In this document: piece after piece, positions 22,103-33,334 of the stretch
Layout: every line of letters begins with the position of its first letter
Position numbering within the stretch: the stretch's first letter is position 1
From: Naegleria lovaniensis
Taxonomy: Eukaryota > Heterolobosea > Eutetramitea > Acrasida > Naegleriidae
NCBI RefSeq assembly: GCF_003324165.1
Contig: NW_025407853.1
Span: 310,001 to 374,000 of the forward strand
Reading direction: 5' to 3'
Length of the DNA stretch: 64,000 bases
Notes under the pieces: generated by a model
The model's input: the letters and a program-made list of their open reading frames with translations, nothing else
Database searches by the model: none
What the model was told of the DNA's origin: nothing
Program-made: the position numbers and the translations under genes

Positions 22103-23188
22103 TTAAAATTTGAAAATATAATCTAAAAACTTGGAGAAGCTTGATGTAGATGCTTCTGGCTTTCTCTTCTTTTGTAGAGGCAAATCTAATTGATGCCTAA
22201 AATTAACACCATTTCTGTAAAATGTGACTTTAGATTCTTCGTCTTCTCCTGAATGAGAGGCAAAGTTACGCTTTTTGACATAACTTTCAAAGCTGTCTCT
22301 TTCACGTTGCTGTAATTGTAAAATTTCGGTATCTAAGCAATCTACCACTCCTATCATTAGAACGCCATCAAATATTTTCCCATTCTTACTTAAGGCCTTG
22401 TCAGCTTGAACTCTAGTTTTATATTGAATATGTATGAAATTTCCATTAGTTATTTTGTGATTAATTATTGTTCCATAATTTGAAAATTGTTTTAAAATAT
22501 ATGATGTTTTGTCTGGAGGAAATCCAAAAACGGTAACCCATGTTGTGTCTTTAACAATTTCATTAATTCGACTTGCTAAAGCTACATCAGTTACTTGGTA
22601 GAAAGGGTCTGTTTGCAAAGGAGATGCAAAAATACTTCTTTTATCGAGTGTAAGAGGGGTTGATGTATATGGTTTTTTCGTTCTTAAATCTTGTGATTTT
22701 CCGGATGGAGGAGTTTGGAAACGGTCCAGTACAACTTCTTCCCTTCCTGAAAAAGGTTTCAATGGTGATTGGCCAAATATTAATGATGATGTTGTCGGAG
22801 CAAGGCTGGAAGGAATTCTATTTGGTAATCCATCCACAATACTCTCTGTTGGAGGTACTTCGCTGTCCACAATTAAATTTTGTTGGTCTGATGATGTACT
22901 CAATTCATTCTTTCGGTACAAGCCGGCTGATGATGATATTATTGGTTCTTTAAAACTAACAGCAGCTGGTTCCTTTCCCGTAAGAGATTGATTGATGAAA
23001 GACGAGGGTAGAACTGTGTGGCTGGTTCCTTTGGGCTTGTTTTGTTGTTGCGATGATAACAGTGGGTTGGGCTGTTGTTGAGAAGACGCAAGAACAGAGC
23101 GATGTTTGGATAAGTGTGGTGTTTGCATTTTTTTGAACGCGGTTCGAATTTTATCAAAAGTTGAACTTGGACAAATTTCGTTTTTCAT
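22103..23188 (-). CDS. NUP35: Nucleoporin NUP35/Nup53
   Basis: A 361-residue, intronless protein. A disordered N-terminus with scattered FG-like and Ser/Thr-Pro sites precedes an MPPN-type RRM at about residues 210-285 (TTWVTVFGFPPDKTSYILKQ, then NFIHIQYKTRVQADKALSKN, then MIGVVDC). The extreme C-terminus, SKFLDYIFKF, is a short amphipathic helix like the membrane-binding end of Nup53. Known partners are NUP155 and NUP93, and NUP155 is encoded nearby. Same strand as the RCC1-kelch gene, 36 bp from that gene's stop. Confidence 0.9.
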   Translation of the reverse strand: MKNEICPSSTFDKIRTAFKKMQTPHLSKHRSVLASSQQQPNPLLSSQQQNKPKGTSHTVLPSSFINQSLTGKEPAAVSFKEPIISSSAGLYRKNELSTSSDQQNLIVDSEVPPTESIVDGLPNRIPSSLAPTTSSLIFGQSPLKPFSGREEVVLDRFQTPPSGKSQDLRTKKPYTSTPLTLDKRSIFASPLQTDPFYQVTDVALASRINEIVKDTTWVTVFGFPPDKTSYILKQFSNYGTIINHKITNGNFIHIQYKTRVQADKALSKNGKIFDGVLMIGVVDCLDTEILQLQQRERDSFESYVKKRNFASHSGEDEESKVTFYRNGVNFRHQLDLPLQKKRKPEASTSSFSKFLDYIFKF

Positions 23189-23224
23189 TTCAACAAGGGA
23201 TAAATCTTAATATATTGTAAAGAT

Positions 23225-26000
23225 TTAATGCTGTTCGTTTATAAAGTCCACTAATATAATTTGGTTGAACTTCTTAATACTAGGATTTAGTGTTTGTGAT
23301 GGTCGAAAATCATATCCAGCAAACTCAAGTTGAGTTCCATTATCAAACCCGCCAGAATAAGCCATAGCATAAGGAAGTTTGTCTGTAAGGGCGTTCCAAG
23401 CACCAACAGGGTCTGTCTTGCGAGCTTTCGAAATGGAAACACCAACGAGAGCATTAGGGTCATTAAATCCACCAAATAAATAAATATGTTCTGGTGTCTG
23501 TACCAAAACACCATTGGCATAATAGTGAGGTAAAATACCATACGTGACCATCCAGGTTCCAACATCACTCAACAAGGCCCTGTAAATGTTATAGGTGCAC
23601 GAATAAACTTCTGGACAACCTCCAAACAAATAAATATAGTCACCAACAACTCCAATAGTTGCACTGTGTAGTGGAGTTGGTAAATATCTCAGGTCCCATT
23701 CTTGCCAGTCTGTTAGATTGCTCACAGGAGCTCTAATAATGGTTCTTGTCACATTTTGGTGATAATCACCAGTTCTTTCATTGTACATCGAAGTGATTCC
23801 TCCAAAAATGTAAAAGTAATTTCCAACAACAAAGGACATTCCTCCTGCTACCCGATAAGGCAATCGTTGGTCTAATACTTCCCAAGTTTCCACATCGGCA
23901 TATGCAGCCCTAAATATTTTGTCTGATAGAGAATCATTGACAAAACCTCCGAAAAAGTATATATATTCATCATATTTCAAGAAATGGCTATTGTAAATGG
24001 AGGCAGGGAAACCCCTATTGTTTACAGGATCGTATTCAATAATGTTCCATGCTGCTTCTGATTCGTTCTTGTTTCTATAATACATGTTAAAACCGTTTCC
24101 AGGGCGTGATGGCGGCAATGACCAAGCAACTAATGCATACACTCTTCCAGCTGCCTCGAAATAAGGCAATTTTCGTAATTGCCAAGGAATGGTGTGATTA
24201 AGGTAATTTTTCATAACGCTGAACTTATTTGTTATTGTAGTGTTGAAATATGTCGTTTGCGCTCCCCCTCCTGCTCCAAACAACACATCATCCGATGTAA
24301 GCACGTATGTTTGCGTTTGAGAGCTGACCACTTCCATAATTTTACCTGTCGTGAAACTAGTGACGAGGGTGGGCTTCGTAATTGCATTGACATTACCAAC
24401 ACCTGCTTCTCCTTTCGAATTATACCCCCATGTAAAAATAGTTGAATTTGTACACACAGCAAAACTGGTTTCATAGCCTGCTGTGATCATGGATACGTTA
24501 CACGGAATTGGAATAAGTTTTGGTTGGAATACATTGGTTGTGGTGCCGTCACCAAGTTGATAATGATTATTACTTCCCCATCCGACAACTTGTCCAGATG
24601 ACAACAGAGCAAGAGTATGTCTAAATCCGCAAGATATGTCGATAACGGGATCATTAAACAACGCTCCTACTAAAGGCATTCTCAAAGGCTCCATTGTCTT
24701 GACGATTGTAGAAGACAGTCCAAGCTCTCCATATACGTTTGATCCAAAAGTGAAAATATCTCCATCCGTGCTCAAAACTACAGAAAATGTTTCTCCACCA
24801 CAAACCCTTAATGCTTTCTTCCCATAGAAAGTCCCATTGTAATACATGGGAAATGGGCGAGCCTTGTCTCCACCAGTCCTGTCTCCTAGAGCACCATACA
24901 AGTTGCTGCCCCATATCCACACTTTCCCGTTTGTATCGATGGCGTACGAAGTGGAATATCCTGCAGCCACTTGGGCGATTGTTGCTCCAGCAAACCCTAA
25001 CACCTTAGTAGCTACAGAAGAGTCAAATTTTCGTCCAGTTCCAAGCTGTCCTTCTCCGTTATATCCAAAAGAGTAAACTCCATCATCTGTAAGAACAATG
25101 CTGGAGTGGTGAACTGTGTGAAATTGTAGAATTGTTCTATTCTCCAAACCCTCAACAGGGTACAGATAGTGAAGCATGCCAGTAGCCATGCCAAGAGTTC
25201 TTCCAAGACTTGAACTTGCGTTATAACCTGTCGAATACAGTTTTCCATTAGGTAATAGGTATAGCGCGTGAGATTGTCCTACAGATATCCGATTTCTTAT
25301 TCTTCTCACAAGTTGTTGATTTTCGTATTTCGGAAAAGCTCCTTCGACGGTTCGAAAAAGCATTGGGTATGTAAGGCTGACATTGTTGGTGCTTTCTGCA
25401 TAGTACTCAACACCATGAAAGCTTTTAGTACGAGTCTAAAATGAAGAACCAAATCATTTCAAGTAAACGGTAATCTGTTGGTGATATTTAAGTATGTGGC
25501 CAACTTACTCTCACAAAATTGATCACATCATTGCTAATGTATTGAGCCGAGTTATGAATAATACCAGCCATGTTGTCAGCATCAATAACAGCAAGCCTCA
25601 TCGCATCGAGTTGTTTCTTTTTACCTTGCAGCAAAGACTCATATTGCTCTCTGTCAATTATTGTCTCCGAAAGATAATCACCTGCAAATTGTAAACAGTC
25701 GGCTGTTTCCATTAGTCTTCTCACCAGACCATCTCCGAGAACTTTGTCCTTCTGTCGTATTATTTCGTCTTTAATGGAGAAAAAATTATCTCGCTTTTGA
25801 ATTTTGTACCTTAATTCGTCGATTTGTTCATTAGTTATATCGGCCTTGACTGACCAAGTTGTAATTGATCATCATCAAATTCCATACTTACCGGTTGTTA
25901 TGTATATCACTACTATGATCGTGAATAAACAAGAGATGAAGAAAGAATGGACTCCCCTTGGTTCCAACTGATCCTTAAACGTCCTTCTCTCAATAGGCAT
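23225..26000 (-). CDS. Signal-anchored RCC1-kelch double-propeller protein
   Basis: Exons 25892-26000, 25509-25849 and 23225-25435. Introns at 25850-25891 (42 nt, GTAAGT) and 25436-25508 (GTAAGT) give an 886-residue product. Exon 1 encodes an N-terminal signal anchor (SFFISCLFTIIVVIYIT). A predicted coiled-coil linker follows in exon 2. Then come about seven RCC1 repeats with GYNGEGQLGTG, GSNLYGALGDR and GSNNHYQLGDG signatures, then a kelch-like propeller with repeated IYLFGG/YFFGG/YIFGG strands. The many N-glycosylation sequons (NxS/T) suggest the propellers are lumenal or extracellular. RCC1 alone often binds Ran or other partners. This membrane-tethered pair of propellers is not one I can equate to a named protein. 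Confidence 0.85.
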
Positions 26001-26286
26001 TCTTGTACAATTTTTAAATTCAATGTTGATGAAATATAAGGCCTTCCTTATTCTTTGATGACGTTACCCTACTCAGCAACCGCGATCAGTGCTCCAAGGT
26101 GGTTGATGAATTTGGGAGGGATATTTTTTTGGTGTGCTTGGCATGCTGGTTACAGTTTCTTTACAGCCGATCGCACAAAAAATTGATAAAAGGGACACAC
26201 CGTTGTTGAAATTCTTCTGAAATGACAGCTTGTGCGATCGGAATGAAAAATTTCAACATGTCTAAAGCAAAAAAAGACTGCCAGTG

Positions 26287-28248
26287 ATGATGACTCTTTT
26301 TTCTGATTGGTACTCTTGGTTGACTCGTCATGTCCAAGATGACGAGTTTCAAAATTGGCTCAGAGTGGGAGAAAGAACCTTGTTGTTCCTATTGGCTGCC
26401 AATTTCCTTTGGAACTTGAAGAATAGCGAAAGCAGCGATCAAAGTAAGAAATCATCATTGCTGAAACGTTTCATTCAAACTGTGAGCAATTCACAAATCG
26501 GAAAGAAGCTACTTACCGCTGAAATTGAAAAAGAAGTGAAGAAAAATGTTGCCCAAATGTTTCCCAAACCAAAAGGAAGGTCAACAAACTCTCAAGGCAA
26601 AGTGACCTTTCCAGAAAAGGGAGTGAAGGAGTCAGAAATTGAAGAATATTTATTGAAATTGAAAGAGATGGATGTGAAAACAAACGAAGGAAAAGCATTT
26701 GCATTTGTATATCATTTATCGGAAGGCCATGATGAATTTGTGACCAGAATGCATAACATGTTTATTGTAAGTGTGGTTTTGTCTTGAATATTTGATTGAT
26801 CTCCATAATTCAACCAATTATTTGCAATGATGTATCTCAATGGTTGAAAGAATACGAACTGTTTAAGTCCAATGGCATTCAAATCATTGAGACAAATGGA
26901 AATTGAACTTGTTGAGATGACTTCATCTCTTTTCCATGGTCAAGAAGCATGTCATGATGAAAATGCACTCTCGGATGAATTTCACAGAGAATTTCTGAAA
27001 AAAGATGTAGTGGGAAATTTGACATCCGGAGGTACTGAATCTCTGTTGGTCATGCTAAAAACCTATCGTGATTTTTTCTCATCCAATATTGAGGAATTTA
27101 AGAAAATTATGAAGAAAAAGTATCCATCTCAATCACAGGAAATTGAAAATTATAACGGCCCATTCGAAGTCATTGTTCCCACTACCATCCATCCTGCAGT
27201 GAATAAGGGAGCTCATTACTTTGGGTTGAAGCTTGTAGAAGTTGATGTTGATCCAGAAACAATGGCTGTTATTCCTGAAAAGGTTGAGCAAGCATTCCAT
27301 CCTGGAAAAACCATTCTTGTGATTGGAAGCTGTCCCTCCTATCCTCATGGTGTGTTAGATCCCATTGAAAAATTATCTGAAATTGTGGTTAAATTAGGAC
27401 CTATTGCACTGCATGTCGATTGTTGCATTGGTGGCTATGTCATGCCATTCATTCAAGAGTTGAATGCTCAGAAAGTGTCAAAAGAACAGCTTTGTACCTT
27501 TGATTTTTTGAATTTAGGAGTCACGAGTATTTCGGCCGACTTGCACAAATATGGCTATTCATGTAAAGGCGCAAGCGTCATCATGTATAGAAATTCCTTC
27601 ATTAGAAAGTATCAATTCTTTGTGTATAGTGGATGGAGTGGAGGTCTATATATTTCCCCCACAGTCACAGGAAGTAAGGGAGGAGGACCCATTGCCTCAA
27701 GTTATGCAAGTATCAAATTATTGGGAAAGGAAGGATTTTTGAAAGTGACTGCGAAAATGTTACACACGAGAAGTTTCATTCAAAACGCCATTGAAACCGA
27801 TGAATTACTCTCCAAGTATTTGTGTGTCGTGGGTCGACCATGTTCCACAATTTTGAGTTTTACCACACACGAAGCATTCCATCGTTTTTTTAAACTTTCT
27901 AATCCTCCATTCACTTCATCAAGTGACGATATCAATCCTAACAGCATTAATATATTTGCAATTTCAGATCATATGGAAAAGCAGTATGGATGGGATCTTC
28001 AGAGACAAATCAAACCTGATTCATTGCACATGACCTTAATGCCTCAACATATTGGACTTGAAGAGCGGATTGTCTCGGACTTGAAACAGTCTTTGAAATA
28101 TGTGATTGAACATGGTTCAGAGTTTTCTGGAAAGAACAGCGTCGCCATGTATGGAATGGTTGCCAATGTGGAGAGTTGGCTTAGTGAGGATACCGTTGAA
28201 TTGTTTTTGAAGACGTTTGTCGATGAAGTTTATCGATTACGCCAATAA
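26287..28248 (+). CDS. Sphingosine-1-phosphate lyase (PLP-dependent)
   Basis: Exon 1 is 26287-26766 and exon 2 is 26851-28248; the intron at 26767-26850 has a GTAAGT donor and GAAAG acceptor. The product is 625 residues, near the family's 570-590. The acceptor was chosen because it restores NTNCLSPMAFKSLRQMEIEL, matching the conserved TN.LH..F..LR.ME.E block. A hydrophobic N-terminal helix (LLFLLAANFLWNL) provides the ER anchor. VGNLTSGGTESLL binds the PLP phosphate, HVDCCIGGYVMPF contains the PLP-pyridine Asp, and SADLHKYGYSCKG contains the Schiff-base Lys near residue 393. It cleaves sphingosine-1-phosphate to hexadecenal and phosphoethanolamine at the ER. Confidence 0.92.
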
Positions 28249-28326
28249 ACAGCATTTCAGTTGAGAGGACTTTGATTGTTCTGATTGTTTCCAAACAGTA
28301 CTTACGCCTTGATTTACTCAAACAAT

Positions 28327-30199
28327 TCATTCTTGAATTTTCAATTCGTCATATTTGATTTGACCCAAGACACATTCAAACACATCTCGATTAGGAAAGG
28401 TCTCAGAAGAAGACTCATAACTAAGAAGCCAATAATTCTCTCCAAACGTATTTGTGACGCTACCTATTCGATACAGTTTCAAAGATGACTCGTCCATGTT
28501 GTATTCAATCTCAAACTCTACAAAATCTCTCACGGTACTGCCCTTCTCCGACTGTTGAGTAGTACCACCACTTATTGGCCTTTCCACAGAATGAAGGTTC
28601 TTTCGAATATTCACGTTTCGCACTGGAGACGACGACTTGAGCGATTGCAAATATTCTAGAGCCAATTGTTGGAGAATGTTTGAGTTTTTCGTCATGCTTG
28701 TAGAGACAGAGCTGCTACTGAACGAAGTGCTTATGAGATGCGTGGCCATGAATCGATCTACTCCCTTTCCACTTTTTTGAATGGGAGACACCAACTGACA
28801 ACTCTCTTCTTCAAAGTCCCATCCACAGGGCCATTTAAGCCACAATGAATCATGAATATCACAATGCAATGGAGTAAATAACGTGTTTCGAGTAGGAGGT
28901 ACTGCTTTTTGTAACACCATTTCATCAAAGGAAGATTCAAAAGGCATTCCACAATTTGAAAGATACACAAACGAAAGTAATGAACAATTTCCAATAGGTA
29001 TTGAATATGCCTTTCCATTCACTTTGGTAGTTCTCAAGTTTTGTGCCTTATCTTTGACTTGGAATTCTCCTGAAAATTGTTTCAAACATTCCATTCGGCG
29101 ATTCCGCTCACTGTTTAAAGTTTTTTCTGAACTCTCGTTGAAAGAAACACTTTTCCATGTGTTAATACCAGTAGTACATGTATTCGTCTTCAATACTTGT
29201 TGTTGTAAATGATGTTCCAATATTTGTGAATGAGATTGTGAAAAATCTTGAGCCAATACTAATTCTACTCTCACTCGATCGACGATAAGTCCTGATGATG
29301 GAGTATTCATCATGCATCCATAAAAACATTCTGCCTCTGTCAAAATTTCCATCAACGTTTCAGAAATTCGAACTTGTTGCCACTTGATGGGATCTCTGGT
29401 TCTTCTCGGAGATCTCGGAGACATGGGAGATTTAGGACTTGTAAAGGAGGAAGCAATGGCAGAAGTGGCCGATGATAGAATGGTTTTTGCTGAGTGGGAA
29501 TTGTTGTTGCACATGTGTTTTTCCAATTCTGTTTCAATTTCGAGTCGTGACATTGGATATTTCACACTTCCTAAAAGCCATGAATTTCGAGTGGTTTTGT
29601 AAAATTGTTCTCTCAATATTGTAGTAGTATTAGAAGAAGAAGAAGGTAATTTCAAGTCAGAAATGCAAGTACGTGCATGAAATTTCACTTGACATGCCAA
29701 ACAGAGAATTCCTTGTTCAATGTTTTCTAATTTACACTCGAAAGGAATTCCATCCAGATTTGGAATGTCTTTAAATTTGAGTGTATAATCTCCTTCGAAA
29801 TCATCATTGACCAAATCCTTGTCCATCACTTTGAAATAAATACAAGCATCTGAATAAATGTCTAATGGATGTAATGGAATGGAAATGGTTTCATTCCATT
29901 GAGGATTGAGAGTTTCTTTTTTAACACTTGTTTTGTGTGAAAAACCTTGATAGGTGGTAATGACATACTGTAGTATGGTGTTGAAAATTTTCAAATTGTA
30001 ATTAATTGTAAAATCCATCATATTTCATAATTACCATATTTAGAAGTTTGCAATCACCAAGCACACTTACTGGATCACTCAGACCATTTCGATCTTTCGG
30101 AACTAAATCTCTCGCTCCAATCAATGTGACCGTCAACACATCTTGCACATGGAGTAGATCATCAAATACAAGAGTTGCGTTTGGACTCGATGGTTCCAT
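28327..30199 (-). CDS. C2-domain protein
   Basis: Exon 1 is 30071-30199 and exon 2 is 28327-29967; the intron at 29968-30070 has a GTAAGT donor and TACAG acceptor. The product is 589 residues. An N-terminal C2 domain (residues about 18-125) reads LTVTLIGARDLVPKDRNGLS, then DPYVITTYQG, then KKETLNPQWNETISIPL, then YFKVMDKDLVNDDFEGD. The acidic loop residues suggest calcium-dependent membrane binding. The remaining 450 residues include a Ser/Pro/Arg-rich linker around residues 195-205 and a C-terminal region I do not recognise. Convergent with the S1P lyase gene, 78 bp apart. Confidence 0.8.
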
Positions 30200-30555
30200 T
30201 TCGTTTCATAACACGCGTATCAACAAGAACAACAAGATGAATTCACTTTATAATGCACACCCACGAGTTGTTTGGGTGAAGATTGCAAAAAATTTTTTTT
30301 CATCTTTTCAAAATTGCGAAAAGCACCACATCGATCATGAATGTTTCTCTGAAAAGGGTGCTCTTGATGACAGAGGAGGAACAAGAGGGAACTGATCAAA
30401 TCTTTGGAGCAGAAAGATCCCATCTTTTCATTAGAAATTAAAAAGAGTGTTTGGACTGTATGGGATTCACATGTAAAGAATGGATCCAAAATGTCAAACA
30501 CACCAAAATTGAAAATATCTAAAATTAAAAATGCAATCTTTAGAATTTGTTTTAA
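30200..30555. other. Divergent intergenic region
   Basis: About 355 bp between the divergent starts of the C2 and RCC1 genes. No supported gene. It presumably holds both promoters. Confidence 0.5.
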
Positions 30556-31971
30556 ATGTTTAACAAAAATACCTCAACCATGACGACCAACAATCGATCA
30601 TCCATGGAATCAATCACTCTCTCCGAACATTCTTTGATCATTTCAGGATCGAATGAATATTATCAATTTTATAAGAAGAATTCAAATTCGGATCTTTCTA
30701 AAAAGAGTACCATGCATGTGGAATCATCGAATTTTTCAAATTATTCTATCTTTCCAACATTCACCACGATTGATTTATCCAAAGATTTTGGAATTGAAGT
30801 AACAAGTCGAAAATACAATGGAAGAACCAGTCGTTCCGTTTATGTTAAAAAAGTTTCATGTGGTGAAGGATTTACGTTCATCTTGTTAAGTGATAATAGA
30901 GTCTTTTCGAGAGGATTGAATCGTTATGGACAATTGGGACTCGGTCATCGAAATAATGCTAGTACAAACGAAGATGGATTTCATCAAGTGACAGCCATAC
31001 ATGACACAATTCTTGATATTCAATGTGGAGCTGATTTTACCTTATTTTTCACCAAAAACTCAGATATTTATGGAGTTGGATGTAATTCATTCGGAAAACT
31101 AGGCGTTGGATTTCAAGATAATTCCACAGTAATTGTTCCAAAACGAGTGAAATCCACTGCATTTGATTTTAGAAAAATTGAAAGCATGGCATGTGGTCTG
31201 CATCACGTCATTTACATTACTGAGGATCGAGAGGTTGTCGTTTGTGGTGCCAACTTTAGAGGACAATTAGGTCAATCTCACTCGAGTGATATTTATGTTC
31301 CAGAAAAGTGTGTGACCTTTACCACAAAAAACGCTGTTTCTGCAAGTTGTGGAGAAGATCACTCTGCAATTTTGACGACATGTGGAGACGTCTACATGTC
31401 AGGAAGTTTTAAGAAAGGCCAATTTAATTGTCTTCCACAAACATCGTTAAGCTTTGCTTCCGAAAGTATCACATCCTTTACCAAAGTTCAATCCGACTGT
31501 AAAGATGTCATTTGTGGAGCATTTTCTACAATATTTCTGAAAAAGGATCACTCGATTTACGTATGCGGAGACAACACATATTCTAATTTAGCTATCTCTA
31601 ATTTCAATGTACCAAAATTGAAACGACCAGAATTACTAAGTCATATTTTCACAAATCAAACACCTACTCACATTTGTGCAGCAAAATATCATTCCATTAT
31701 CATATTTGACGATTCAAGAATTTGTGGAAGTGGAAAAAACGTGGATGGTATTCTAGGAGGTTCAAAAGATTTGAAAGAAAACCAAGAAACTAAATTTCTC
31801 ATGCATCTTCAAACACTTTCCAAAATTAAGGGCTTTTCATTGCGAGCCTCCTCTTCGTATCATCATGTCATTTACTATTGGACGAAACAAGTTGGAATTA
31901 TTGAGAAGTATTTTTATGAAGATATGAGATTGGCAGAGGCGTTAAGTGACGTGACCATTGTATTGCCTTAG
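30556..31971 (+). CDS. RCC1-repeat protein ending at the start of a BTB-like sequence
   Basis: A 471-residue, intronless protein. A disordered 60-residue N-terminus precedes an RCC1 propeller with about six repeats: RGLNRYGQLGLGHR, GCNSFGKLGVGF, CGANFRGQLGQS, CGDNTYSNLA and GSGKNVDGILGGS. The last residues, AEALSDVTIVLP, look like the first strand of a BTB/POZ domain, which in RCC1-BTB proteins follows the propeller. Here a TAG stops the frame at once. Downstream sequence in other frames gives no convincing BTB continuation, so the BTB appears lost. RCC1-BTB proteins usually act as substrate adaptors or chromatin factors; this one would lack the adaptor half. Confidence 0.8.
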   Translation: MFNKNTSTMTTNNRSSMESITLSEHSLIISGSNEYYQFYKKNSNSDLSKKSTMHVESSNFSNYSIFPTFTTIDLSKDFGIEVTSRKYNGRTSRSVYVKKVSCGEGFTFILLSDNRVFSRGLNRYGQLGLGHRNNASTNEDGFHQVTAIHDTILDIQCGADFTLFFTKNSDIYGVGCNSFGKLGVGFQDNSTVIVPKRVKSTAFDFRKIESMACGLHHVIYITEDREVVVCGANFRGQLGQSHSSDIYVPEKCVTFTTKNAVSASCGEDHSAILTTCGDVYMSGSFKKGQFNCLPQTSLSFASESITSFTKVQSDCKDVICGAFSTIFLKKDHSIYVCGDNTYSNLAISNFNVPKLKRPELLSHIFTNQTPTHICAAKYHSIIIFDDSRICGSGKNVDGILGGSKDLKENQETKFLMHLQTLSKIKGFSLRASSSYHHVIYYWTKQVGIIEKYFYEDMRLAEALSDVTIVLP

Positions 31972-32150
31972 AGGAACGATTTTTAAACATACGGATGATT
32001 ACAAAGAGTGTAACTAATTTAGATTCCAATTCGCCCTTCCAAAATAAATATTCAAAAAAATTGTATTTCATTTCTAGCAGGAGGTTTTTTTGTTTCTGCA
32101 ATTCCATTTATTTTCAGAGAACCATCACGCAAAATATTAACATCATCATC

Positions 32151-32231
32151 ATGGGCTTTACTGATCCCAATCCCAACAATCCCAATAAGAATCATGAGCC
32201 ATCCCTCCTCCATCCTATCTGGAATCCATGA
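32151..32231 (+). promoter_or_regulatory. Upstream ORF overlapping the next start codon by ATGA
   Basis: A 26-codon ORF, Pro/Asn-rich, whose TGA overlaps the ATG of the gene at 32228. There is no GT within it, so it cannot be an unspliced intron border. The main frame has an in-frame TGA opposite the middle of this ORF. The geometry is the same as at 7565-7660. Either a translation-coupling uORF or a one-base break in the N-terminus. Confidence 0.4.
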
Positions 32232-33100
32232 TACAAAATCACCCGATTGTTTCCCAATCACAAACAGCCCCTCCCGTGAATACTGATCCCAACAATAATC
32301 CATCATCGGCAATGGTTCATCCACCCAATCAACCTTATCAAATTCCAGATGTATTACCACAACCTCCACAACAACCAATGAATATCTATTCCAAGCAGGA
32401 TCAACATCAAGGTTCTCAAATGAATGCTTCTATGGTTTCAACCGCAACGAGTGGAATGGGAACATCTTCCTACATGATGAATTCTCAACACCAGCAACAA
32501 CCAATGCCAGTTCATTATCCTTTAATGAACCAGCATCAACCTCCACAACAACAACAACCAATTTTACCACAACAACAAGTTCAACAACAACAAAAGGTTA
32601 TGTATCCAACATTGAATAATATTACTCCTCCCATGCAGCAACAACAACCAATTCTTCCGCAACCTATGATGCCACCGCAAAGACCGTACGTGCAGCCAAT
32701 GATGGTCAGTCAACAACAGCCAATGATGGTGCATCAACCAATGCCTCAACCTATTGTGAGACCTCCCTCCACGACAACAACCTATGTAAGCCAAGTGAAC
32801 TATGTTCCACCACAACCTGTTGTGATACATCCGCCCCAACCAGTGATGGTTTCTCAGATGCCACTACAAAAAGGCCGAACGGTTGTGACAACGACCACAA
32901 CAGTCACACCAAATCCAGTGATGATCCCGCCACCAACTGTTCAAATTGTACATGGTAAACCACCAACGATGCCTCCTGGAGCTATGGGTTATTCGACATA
33001 TTATCCTCAACATGCCACTCCTGGAGTTCCTCAAACCACTATTTATGTCCAACACAAGAAAAAGAAGAGCTCTTTTGATAAATTCATGTTTGGGGAATAG
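32228..33100 (+). CDS. Pro/Gln-rich low-complexity protein
   Basis: A 290-residue protein dominated by Pro, Gln, Met and Val with repeated QPMM/QQQPIL/PPQPV blocks, plus a basic C-terminus (HKKKKSSFDKFMFGE). No folded domain, signal peptide or transmembrane helix is visible. The composition suits a protein that forms assemblies or recruits SH3/WW/GYF partners through its Pro runs, but the function is unknown. The start is the ATG that overlaps the upstream ORF stop. About 235 bp separate its end from the convergent CDC25-like gene. Confidence 0.65.
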   Translation: MIQNHPIVSQSQTAPPVNTDPNNNPSSAMVHPPNQPYQIPDVLPQPPQQPMNIYSKQDQHQGSQMNASMVSTATSGMGTSSYMMNSQHQQQPMPVHYPLMNQHQPPQQQQPILPQQQVQQQQKVMYPTLNNITPPMQQQQPILPQPMMPPQRPYVQPMMVSQQQPMMVHQPMPQPIVRPPSTTTTYVSQVNYVPPQPVVIHPPQPVMVSQMPLQKGRTVVTTTTTVTPNPVMIPPPTVQIVHGKPPTMPPGAMGYSTYYPQHATPGVPQTTIYVQHKKKKSSFDKFMFGE

Positions 33101-33334
33101 AGACCTAAAGCTTTTTGGAATGTACACTATTCATTAAATACAAAATATTTTCCTTAGTCACAATCAAAATTGAAGTGAGAATTAAGGTTCTTCTGAAATT
33201 GTAACTGTTTGATAAGGAACAAGACCAAATAAGTTCGAGTTAGTGAAACGATTAAGATTGATGGAGGATAATGTTAATCCTTCACTTTTTGAGTTGAGAT
33301 GGAAAGTATGGATTAAAGAACTTATAGTTATTCT

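Noticed and set aside
26767-26850. Acceptor TTTAAG nearer to the S1P lyase second exon
   Set aside because: It gives the wrong phase. The acceptor GAAAG at 26850 keeps the frame and restores the conserved TN.L block.
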